Below are positions 55,391 to 64,000 of a stretch of DNA of 64,000 nucleotides, piece after piece; the stretch's first letter is position 1, and every line of letters starts with the position of its first letter. Where the stretch lies: positions 38,231,842 through 38,295,841 of the forward strand of contig CM059569.1 of NCBI GenBank assembly GCA_030386875.1, read 5' to 3'. The DNA comes from Morinoia aosen (taxonomy: Eukaryota; Arthropoda; Malacostraca; Amphipoda; Talitridae). The translations under genes and the position numbers were made by a program. The notes under the pieces are model-generated. The model was given only the letters and a program-made list of their open reading frames with translations. It was not told the origin of the DNA and searched no databases.

Positions 55391-58300
55391 ATGCCGGACA
55401 TAAGTTTGAAAGAGGTGCGGAAGCTTGCATGCTCTGAAAATTCCTGCATTGCAAAGAAGGAGAAAGAAATTCAGTTGCTCATCCAGCCTTGCTATATGAA
55501 CTGTCTCAAGAAAGGCATAAAGGTGGCCATGGATAACCTCACAATTGGATTCAGCCAACAGTGAGTCACATTATTTTCAGGACAAGGATTTGAGAAGACT
55601 TATGTTGCAATATTTTTAGTTGAAATTTATTATATATGTACTCATGAAAATTTACTGCTAATTAAAATTTTTGTGTTGTATGATAGTTTACTATACTTAT
55701 CCGGCAGGTTTTGTCCAGTTAATGTTGTATTATTTTCCTTCAATATCTGTGTGTACATATATTCATTGTTTTATTTGAGGAATTTTTTCTAGAATTGTCA
55801 TATACATAAATGTTTGAATGTATGATATTATCTCATATTCATTAGATATATGTGCATGACTTATTTGTTGGTGTTTGAATTTATTGATCCCTTAGCTTTC
55901 TGTGATTTGATATAACTTGATTTTGCATTTTTGCTGTGACTATCTATTGATTTGTTATCTTATCATTCTCCTTCATCAGTCTAGGTGGACTCATACTGGG
56001 CTATGAAAATGTGAAAGTACTGCCGTGGTCTGGCAGTGTCCACGACACTAATCCTTTAGTTCATCTTCACGTGAGGGCAACCTTCTATGTCTTTGCTCCT
56101 ACCAAAGGTGTTCTTATTGAAGGTGAGAAATTTTATCATGACACAAAATATTTTTACTGTTTTTGCCATCATTTATTGTAACACAAGTTGGGGTAAATCT
56201 ATAGAATTAACCTATAATTCATTAATATAGATGCTATTTTGAATACCACTCTTGATAATTTTTTGAATATTTTTAATTCTACTAAAATTTTAATAAATAT
56301 TCAATTGACCAATAAATAGGTAATTACATCCCTTGGTGTGTAAAATTTTCCTGGCTATCCACAAAATGATTTTGCCTGCAATTTTGCATAATTCTATGAA
56401 AGTACATAAAGATGCATCTAAAAAGCTTCAACTCAACGTATGTTTATCAGCTGATCGTGGAAGCATTGAATAAATGTATGAAGGTAGAAAAAATTGCATA
56501 AATTTTGAATTTGTGCATTTTTTTTGTTTAAATTTCATAAAATAATTATATTCTGTCCATAGATGTAGGCATCCAGTGCTAGTTCTCCTTAAAAAGTGTT
56601 AGCCCTCAGCTTCTAAGTACTGAATATCTGACTGCATATTTTAGCGCTTAGAATGTAGAAGTGTCTGTTGCATTGTGAACCAAAGTAAAGTTCTGTGATC
56701 TAAGGAAACTTTACAGTGGAATCCCACCATACGACATTAATCCGTTCCAGAGTTGGGATTGTAAGATGAAATAGTTGCTTGGCAGGCAATAGCATATTGG
56801 CGTTTTAGTGATGCCATCACATCGACCAATGGCAGTCCAGCATCTTAGTGATGTAAGCAGTGAAAAAACTTTGTATTCTGCTTAATTTGACAAAAACAAG
56901 CTAGGGTTGCTGTAACTTGGGACTCCACTGTACTTTCATTGAGATGCTATCACTGTTAGGCCTCGTGCCAGTATGGCCAGAAGGGTATTATAGTATTACG
57001 CTCCCGGCTTTGTAAATAATGCTTGCCAGAATTTAATCTGAGTATCTTAGATACTCGCCAAACCCCTTTGAATCCGGCTGATCCAAAATTCGATAGAGTG
57101 ACGAAAAGAACTTCGGTCAGCTCCCTGGAAATTCCAAAACCGTCTTAACTAATATTGAATGACTCAACAACTAACCTTATTTATCGTACCAATAAAAATA
57201 GAAAACTTAAATACAAATCTTCTCTTCCCCGAAGAAAGCATAACAACCCTCAGTAAAACCCTAAGACAGGGACTTTAATAAAACGCCATCCAAATAAGGA
57301 CTTGGCTACTGGAAATCATCTAACAACCACCTTTGCAGGTATTGTGAACAAGGTCACTCCACACATGGTGAGCTTCCTGGCATACAACAAATACAACATC
57401 ATCTACCGTGTGCACCAAGTGCAGCAAGACTTGGAGCAACAAGCTGACAGGAGCCGCAACTCCAAGACAGCAGAGATTGCCAAGCTTGTGTTGCAAAACC
57501 TGCAAGACCTCAGCCTGAGTGAGGGCGTGAGCTGCACACTCCTGCTTCAGGAGGTGGCTCTCAGGGACTTCTTGCCGTCTTTGCAGGGCTACCCTGTTCC
57601 TGCGGGGTAAGTGAAGCTTGTGTACTGCCCTGTTCCTGAAGGGTAAGTGAAGCTTGTGTACTGCCCTGTTCCTGCGGGGTAAGTGAAGTTTGTGTACTGC
57701 CCTGTTCCTGCAGGGTAAGTGAAGCTTGTGTACTGCCCTGTTCCTGCAGGGTAAGTGAAGCTTGTGTACTGCCCTGTTCCTGCGGGGTAAGTGAAGCTTG
57801 TGTACTGCCCTGTTCCTGCGGGGTAAGTGAAGCTTGTGTACTGCCTGTTCCTGCAGGGTAAGTGAAGCTTGTGTACTGCCCTGTTCCTGCGGGGTAAGTG
57901 AAGCTTGTGTACTGCCCTGTTCCTGCAGGGTAAGTGAAGCTTGTGTACTGCCCTGTTCCTGCGGGGTAAGTGAAGCTTGTGTACTGCCCTGTTCCTGAAG
58001 GGTAAGTGAAGCTTGTGTACTGCCCTGTTCCTGCGGGGTAAGTGAAGTTTGTGTACTGCCCTGTTCCTGCAGGGTAAGTGAAGCTTGTGTACTGCCCTGT
58101 TCCTGCGGGGTAAGTGAAGCTTGTGTACTGCCCTGTTCCTGCGGGGTAAGTGAAGCTTGTGAACTGCCCTGTTCCTGCGGGGTAAGTGAAGCTTGTGTAC
58201 TGCCTGTTCCTGCAGGGTAAGTGAAGCTTGTGTACTGCCCTGTTCCTGCGGGGTAAGTGAAGCTTGTGTACTGCCCTGTTCCTGCAGGGTAAGTGTAGTT

Positions 58301-61300
58301 AATGTACAAATGCTGTTTTCAATTCATTTCAGTAGTACCATCAAAATAATTTTTGGCATAGTCTTATACTGGAAAATGCCAATGGCTGCTGTTGCTCTTA
58401 AATTTTAGACGCAAAACCTTTCTGGCTCAAAATTAATTCAAGGAAACAACTTTATAGGTCAAAACTAATTGAAGGAAAAAAGTTTATAGCAAAATGTCAC
58501 ACTTGAATGTCAGTTTCTAGTGAAGTACAGTATTGCAAATGTTGTAGAGAAATTAACTACATGTTTAGGAAAATGTGCTCATCATGATATATGATGTATG
58601 CTTGTGTTAAACTGTCATATATTTGGCTCAATTTTATCATCATCATTTCATCAGTTTATAATTCGTGGTGAATAAGATTTTACTGGCCCTAGCCTCAAGA
58701 AATCACAGTGAGAGGGCAGTGGAAGAACTGAGCAAAGATTTGTGGGGCGTGAATAACTTTCCAAGAGCAAATTTTTACTACAATTGAATTAATTGAACCT
58801 GGGAACCAAATTGTGATAATCATGAAATTTTAACTATTCCAAATAACAAGTTGGAAGATGGGACAACCCTGCAAAGAAAAGTGTAGAGAATGTTGCAGGA
58901 ATTCATGGCAGTCAGTGGTCAGTTTTAGTGAGCAGCTATGTTTCTGTGAACCACCTCAGTTTCTTAATCGTGCAAATGACCTCAACAAGAGCACTGCTGG
59001 CTACTGCAACAGTGAAATTAGCCAACTTTCAGCAAAGCCAATGTGTGGCATGCATTTGTGACACCAATTTGTGTAAAGAGACAATGTCTGAAAAAATTAA
59101 TATGTCTGTAAGTGAATTATTTATTGGGAGAAATTGAACCTTTGCCATTGTGCAGGCTTGATTTGTCAGTCTATGAAAAACTTGGATTGAAAAAATGTAC
59201 GTGAATAATTTATTAGGAGAAATTGCCTTTTGCAGTCGTACTTAAAAATAATTAGGTTAAACATCTATGTTTGAATTATTTATCAGGAGAAATTGAAGCT
59301 TTGTTGTTGCGCAGGCTTGACGTGTCCTGCTTGGGTGATGACAGCGTGGTGCCGCAGGCTGCCGAGCCCTCCAGGAAGAGGGTGCGCTTCTCTGACGAAG
59401 AGAGCGTGTCCAGGTGAGCGGTGGACTTCGTGTAGCTTTTCCATTATTACCTGGTTGTTGTTTTTGGTATTTTCTCTTTGCTGTGAAGGAGCAAAAAATT
59501 CATCTTTCATGTTATAAAGGAGCAGTGGACTGCATGTAGGTTTTCCATTACTTGGCTATTGTTTCTGACATTTTCTCTTGGCTTGAAGAAGCATAGAATT
59601 GTAAAAATTTATCTTTCATATTATAAAGGCTTAGCAAAACATTGAATACAGACTCATCACCAAGCTAGTAGACATCCTAAAATTTTTGTGCATTTGTTGA
59701 GAATGAACACCGCAGAGAACGAGCAGAGCTAGAGTTGGACAAGTGATGCAAGCCTAAAAAAATACAAGTATGCAATCAAAGTTTAAAATTCTTATAGTTA
59801 TGTAATTTAGATAGGAAGGCAATCCAAATTATCGCAGCTCATTTAATATCTAGCTAACCTCTATCGATTATACTACCCAAGATAATCATGGAAACAGCCC
59901 TTCTTGCTAGTTAGCATAAGGATGAGGAAATGGAGCAAATGGGTTGCAGTCACGGTAGGGGAAACAAGGTAGAGTCATTTCTATGGGGAAAAAAAAACAC
60001 CTCTTATTTGGCTAGCCAATAGAACGGCTCCATTTCAAACAAACTCGATGATGTCACCATTGCAAAATGTTTTTGGGCCAATAGCGGTGCCAGATTTGAG
60101 GCTAGCAGTGTTGCTTGATGCAATATGAGCGCTGCTATGGATTCGTTGTCATGACATCAGCATTGCCACACAGTTGACAAAGAAATGACGGGTTCGACCC
60201 TACCTTGTATCTTCTACCGTAGTAGCAGTGCTACTGAAGCAGCACACTGTTCCTCCGTAGTTCAGCTTCCTTATGAGTTGTAGGTAAGAGAACCACTAGA
60301 AAATGTTCGAGTTGAAAATATTTAATGAAAACTAAACAATGAAATAAAAATATTCAAAAATTGAAATCTCTCTCAGAAAATTTTTGATGCTTTTGTCGAA
60401 GATTCATCCTTGTTTTTTTGTTCAGTATCCTCCCATACTCGCCTCATTTTGTTCATAGGGTCTGTCTATCTTTCTTATTCTATCACTTTTCTCATCATGC
60501 TATCTTACATTCATCTTGTCTGCGTTTTCCTCTTCAGGAACACATCTTGACTACTTCTACGTGAATTTCCTGTATCGCAAATATTTTAAACACAGTCCCT
60601 AATTTTGTTTGCATCTGCATCGTATGCGCTTCCAGTGTTATGCCAATGGCAAGTAATTCCCGAAGTCTAAATTAGCACTGGCATCTATGCACGCTCGCAA
60701 GAAGCGGAGTATGAAGAAGTGCTTGTAATCTGTGGAATTTCAGATTTTTTATTCCAACTTCTATTCTAATATATTCCAATTTCTTTTAAAAAATTGAATA
60801 AAATAGCTCAAGATCAACCAGTATAAGTATCAGCCACACTGATTTTGCTCTTTCATTTCACGGGCGCAATGAAATGTGTTTGAATTAGATTTTTTGGTGG
60901 AGCAGCACGGCTCTTTGAGGGTATGAGTGTGCATCTTTTCATGTTATTTCCAACACTTGGACTGCGACGTGAGCCACCGGTGGCCACGGAGGTAATTTTC
61001 GTAATGTTGCTGACCGGGACCAGCAGTCACGAACTCAATTTTCATGAATACTTTATCAAAGCTATATGAAGGCACGGTCCACTTGATGTATGCTATTTTC
61101 AAAACGGCTAACTACAATTGACTCGAAATTCGAGTTGAATATTGAACTTTAGTTTTACGTGCTCGGTTAAAGTGTTAATCTAATACCTTGTAGAATACGG
61201 GTAGGTAATACGTCTAACAAAACGCGTCAAGTTATACCTCGCATAAAGCTCGCCAACTGAAAGCATTATGGCGATTGATCTATTTTTTTCCTTTATACAG

Positions 61301-62236
61301 CATTTCACTACTTACATCATACACAGCTTATGTCTTCACTGTTAAAAACATGCTAGGTTGTGTGTGAAATGTTTTAACAGAGAGACAGGTAGAGCGTTGT
61401 TCACTGTTCTACCTGCTAGTGTTCACTGCTAGATGGAGAAGTATTCACTGCTCTATCTCCGTTTAAGTATTTCACACACAACCCTGGCATCATTAAGTAG
61501 CTATCATGTTCGCACCGTTCTTCAGTTTTCCCCTCATTTCGAGATGCCAACTTCTAGAACAGATGATAAATTCTAGTCGTTGATTTCTCAGTAAGTGCGG
61601 TTCTTCATTTGGTGTGGTGCTCACTGAATTTATTTTGTTTACAGCACTGACCTGCAGTTGTCGGAGCAGCCTCTCCCTCCCCTCACTTCTGGTTGCAAGA
61701 GGGAGGAGCTCTCACCTCTCCCACTCAACAGCGATCACGAGTCCAGTCACTCAAGGGAGCCACCGCGCAAGAAGAGCCCAAAGAAGAAAACCAAGTCATC
61801 AAAAGCAAAAGACACGTTAACACCCAATGCAGTTGTGAAACAAGAAGTTGTCTCGCCTACCCGTGGCCTCCACGATGACGCTTTGCAATCAACTTCTATG
61901 AACGATGGCACTTCCCCCATGCAGTCAACTTTTATAGGTTCAGAATCCTCGTCAACGAAGAAGAAAAAGAGGAAGAACAGAAGTAAAGATGGAGCTGTGT
62001 TTGAGAGAGCAGAACTGGCAGCAGTGATCGAGAGCAGTCGGTTGTGTCATGCTGGAGATCACGACCAGAAGGCGTTGGTCTCGAACGATCTGGATATCTC
62101 AAACGGAAATCTTACGCCACTCTCTCCTGTCAAGAAAAACTCGAAGAGGAAGAGGGATGATAGCTGTGAAGGGGAATTTTTACAAAAACCTAGTAAGAGA
62201 TCAAAAAAAAGTAATTCATTGATTCAAAGATCATGA
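55391..62236 (+). CDS. POLR1F: DNA-directed RNA polymerase I subunit RPA43, 423 aa, five coding exons
   Basis: Exons: 55391-55560, 55980-56122, 57339-57606, 59315-59413 and 61645-62236. They total 1272 nt with consistent phases and GT-AG introns. RPA43 forms the RPA43/RPA14-type stalk of RNA polymerase I in the nucleolus and contacts the initiation factor Rrn3/TIF-IA. Residues about 25-100 hold the N-terminal dimerisation fold (LGGLILGYENVKVL, HLHVRATFYVFAPTKG); about 104-190 hold the S1/OB-type domain starting GIVNKVTPHMVSFL, the most family-like motif. From about 205 the tail is polar with Lys/Arg clusters (KKSPKKKTKSS, KKKKRKNRS, KKNSKRKRD, KRSKKS) that look nucleolar. The human protein is shorter, with a similar basic tail. 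ATG at 55391 was chosen for its context and homologous start; ATG at 55316 is an alternative. Intron 3 begins with 20 repeated donors. Confidence 0.88.
56714..56930. mobile_element. 217-bp pogo/mariner-type MITE in RPA43 intron 2
   Basis: Termini are CAGTGGAATCCCA on the left and, on the other strand, CAGTGGAGTCCCA on the right, flanked by TA on both sides (56712-56713, 56931-56932). CAGTGGAA-type ends followed by AATCCGTTCC nearby are typical of pogo-like MITEs. Non-coding. Confidence 0.8.
57594..58294 (+). repeat. 36-bp minisatellite repeating the 5' splice site of RPA43 intron 3
   Basis: Nineteen tandem units (17 of 36 bp, 2 of 35 bp) give 20 copies of GGGTAAGT from 57607 to 58289. Each unit joins the last 13 or so exon bases (CCCTGTTCCTGCGGG) to the first intron bases (GTAAGTGAAGCTTGTGTACTG). 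Variants just before the donor (CGG, AAG, CAG), a TTT variant and the 35-bp units recur in the same order after ten units, so the array is a ten-unit block present twice (period 359 bp). Only the first donor gives an open message; every unit has TAA in the exon frame. Long antisense frames here are artefacts. Confidence 0.96.
59108..59330 (+). repeat. Triplicated 3' splice-site region of RPA43 intron 3
   Basis: Three related segments start near 59111, 59203 and 59276 with TTATTTATTGGGAGAAATTG-like words and each ends in a pyrimidine-rich stretch with CAG. The first (TTGTGCAGGCTTGA, about 59150) and third (TTGCGCAGGCTTGA, exon 4 start at 59315) are nearly identical around the AG. The third is the one that gives an open frame. 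Confidence 0.7.
59951..60223. mobile_element. MITE with 25-bp inverted ends in RPA43 intron 4
   Basis: The left end CACGGTAGGGGAAACAAGG and the reverse complement of the right end (CTACGGTAGAAGATACAAGG) match apart from a few sites. A fragment of the same family is at 8137. The interior is non-coding. Confidence 0.75.
61356..61483. repeat. Short inverted-repeat element in RPA43 intron 4
   Basis: The arms GGTTGTGTGTGAAAT...TAGAGC (61356-61395) and GCTCTATCTCC...CACACAACC (61450-61483) are inverted copies of about 34 bp. The loop repeats a GTTCACTGCT-like word. Probably a very short MITE. Confidence 0.7.
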
Positions 62237-62547
62237 TGACATCGCGCTGTAGGAGGCAATGTTCGTAGTGAATGATTTTATGCTCAGCCACAGCACAACG
62301 ATCGTCAGGAATGGGAAGAGGCAAGCTGCAGCCAATGCTTGTTTGAAGGGATTGTTATTTAAATTGTTGCTTCTGTAAAATTCCGTTGTTTTAGCACATT
62401 TTTACATGGGTTTAAAAGTTTGTTCATAACATGTGTCCAAGTCGTGAGAGGTATTTTGGGGAAGAAGACGTTTCGAGCACAGGCGAGGTTTGCAATCTGT
62501 TAAGGGGACATTTTCATTGAAAGTTTTCGCTCACGAACATTTCTTCA

Positions 62548-62553
62548 AATAAA
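62548..62553 (+). terminator. Candidate polyadenylation signal of RPA43
   Basis: AATAAA 312 bases after the stop codon, followed by the T/G-rich stretch TGTGTCCTGTATTTC. A reasonable end of the 3' UTR. Confidence 0.6.
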
Positions 62554-62569
62554 ACCGCAGATGTGTCCT

Positions 62570-63688
62570 GTATTTCACTTTCCTATTGCCTGTGTACTTT
62601 TCTCAGAGTTTTAACTGAAGTATTCGAAATATGGTATGACGAAGAAAATTTGGTGTGGTGAAACTAGTTAAAAGTTGAAATATTGGAGAATTTGTCCGGA
62701 TTTGCAAAGCTTGGTACTGCTCACGGTTAGAGTTAGTAGTATGTAATTGCATCTCATTTCTGAATAATGCTCCATAATACGCTATACAGAGTGTCCACGA
62801 AAAATTTATCTACTGATTAAGAATCTGGAAGTCTTTTTTTTATTAAGCTAAACTTTGAAGGGATATAAGTTGAATAATAATACCTGAATTGAACTATCCT
62901 ACATTGTGGCTTGCTGCCGGCTACCCTCCCGTGAGGAGGAAAAGCCTGGTACATGTACCTATGTACAGTATCGTAGGTGCACATTATTAAAACTAGTCCA
63001 ACCCCCTTTATTTGAAATAAAAAAGAGAAATGAGAGAAAGGCCATAAGAAATTAAAAAATACAATCTCTCGAGAGTTGATGAGGCCGCGTGAACACGGCC
63101 CGTCAAAATATATAGGGCTGGAGCTTGTATCACAGATACGCTCATCACACACTGCAGGCTGGCTTCGGACACAGAGACAGACAGATGGACGCGGCTCTTA
63201 TTATAGTGTAGATTAAAAATTAGTGGGTACGTTGGTCGTGGACACCCTTTATTATTGAGGTAACTGCTGGGACACGAGCGCTTATGTATGCTCTTCATAT
63301 TTATTGGGGAGGTGAAAGGCTTGAGATATTCAGGAAAAGCCGACGAGACAGTATCAAAAGTCAATTAGTGCGTGCAAGGACTGGGTTCTGCTACTTCTAC
63401 GGACTAATAACCTGGAAAACTCGGAAGGTTTTTATCATTTTAGGTTAAACTCGGATTGCTAAGGTGTGTTCTTGCAAAACGTATGAGTCGAAGAAGTAAG
63501 ATGTCGTTTTGAGGAATTGTACAGAAATCTTACAGGCTATCCTGTAATCGTTTAGAGTTAATTAAATTTAAGCTTATTTCCTCATGAACTTAAAATTAAG
63601 GACTAAAATTGAATTAACATTCAACTTATAAGTAAAACTTAATCTCAGAATATTAACTTTGAAATTGATATAGAAAAAACTTATTACA
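62570..63688. other. Gene-free stretch right of RPA43
   Basis: Positions 62905-62960 match the 3' end of the RTE-like LINE (TGCTGCCGGCTACCCTCCC and the following hairpin half), a tail fragment. The two minus-strand frames at 62817-63364 show no recognisable protein and are probably chance. The rest is A/T-rich. Confidence 0.5.
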
Positions 63689-64000
63689 TTAATATATAAA
63701 AATTCCATAACCCAGCTCTAGGCTTGTATTTGGTTTCTTGAACTTTAGTTTGCCATCCTGAATACAGCCAATTGAATACACCATTTGAGCCAAACTGAAC
63801 TGACCTCTCAAATTTTCTCGAAGCCGATTCAGATCGCCTCCAGCCATTGACCTCACAACTTCAACTTTATTACTGGAGCCTACACAGCCTTTGCCGTTTC
63901 CACCGGCCCCTGCATCCCCAGCGGAATCTCCCGTGCTGCCAACGCAGGGACGCCAGTGGGGTTTCCTTCGCATCGCTATGCTGCGCTTCTCCGTTCCACC
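63689..64000 (-). CDS. Unrecognised partial reading frame running off the window
   Basis: On the minus strand the frame is open from the window edge to TAA at 63691-63689, about 103 codons. An internal Met lies at 63973. The first half is Gly/Arg-rich (GDAGAGGNGKGC); the second half has balanced composition and a folded look (LNRLRENLRGQFSLAQMVYS, KLKFKKPNTSLELGYG). The G/C content is higher than its surroundings, as for an exon. It could be the last exon of a gene to the right, or a decayed copy. I do not recognise the family and give no function. Confidence 0.4.
   Translation of the reverse strand, partial: GGTEKRSIAMRRKPHWRPCVGSTGDSAGDAGAGGNGKGCVGSSNKVEVVRSMAGGDLNRLRENLRGQFSLAQMVYSIGCIQDGKLKFKKPNTSLELGYGIFIY

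Noticed and set aside
57594-58294. Regular direct repeats resembling a CRISPR array
   Set aside because: There are no unique spacers, the unit is continuous, and the locus is a spliced animal gene.
57320-58309. 329-codon antisense frame made of repeated TPQEQGSTQASL-like units
   Set aside because: It is the reverse strand of the 36-bp donor array; a period divisible by three keeps any frame open. It also overlaps RPA43 exon 3.
62817-63364. Two overlapping minus-strand frames of 111 and 118 codons
   Set aside because: No recognisable motif, A/T-rich composition, and overlap with a LINE tail fragment nearby.

Overview
The window is animal nuclear DNA, most likely from an arthropod and perhaps a crustacean. 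That is inferred from spliced GT-AG genes with kilobase introns, arthropod-type GMC oxidoreductases, several LINE clades, tRNA-derived SINE pieces, MITEs and a Ty3/Gypsy element. No bacterial features are present.

Layout. Positions 1-5146 hold most of a CR1/L2-group LINE on the plus strand. Positions 5147-31440 hold two head-to-tail GMC oxidoreductase (glucose dehydrogenase-like) genes on the minus strand. The upstream one (31440 to 14660) can be read as a complete 14-exon, 600-residue gene whose splice phases all agree. The downstream one (12031 to 6543) keeps exons 1-6 with exactly the same exon lengths, but exon 7 and later are not in the window and its intron 6 is rearranged. Because introns of the two copies align in patches, each serves as an empty-site control for mobile elements in the other.

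Positions 33752-47344 are a nest of elements. A Gypsy retrotransposon (minus strand, GTCA target duplication) has three later insertions of a second LTR family in its own terminal repeats. One of these is a very short two-LTR element with only about 265 bp of interior. Another is a lone LTR split by a LINE with two open reading frames (42994-46903). Positions 47345-54210 are mostly relics: a 57-bp tandem repeat, a decayed LTR element, a truncated CR1-group LINE tail, a near-perfect inverted-repeat MITE and a decayed RTE-like LINE.

Positions 55391-62236 hold a five-exon gene on the plus strand for the RNA polymerase I subunit RPA43 (POLR1F/TWISTNB), 423 residues. Its third intron opens with a minisatellite in which the 5' splice site is repeated 20 times, arranged as two copies of a ten-unit block. 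Near the other end of the same intron the 3' splice-site region is present in about three diverged copies. This is the most unusual signal in the window. A partial, unrecognised reading frame runs off the right edge on the minus strand (64000-63689).

The host genes are functionally unrelated: a flavoenzyme pair and a Pol I subunit. No operon or pathway logic links them. All identifications are by reading; no database search was run.
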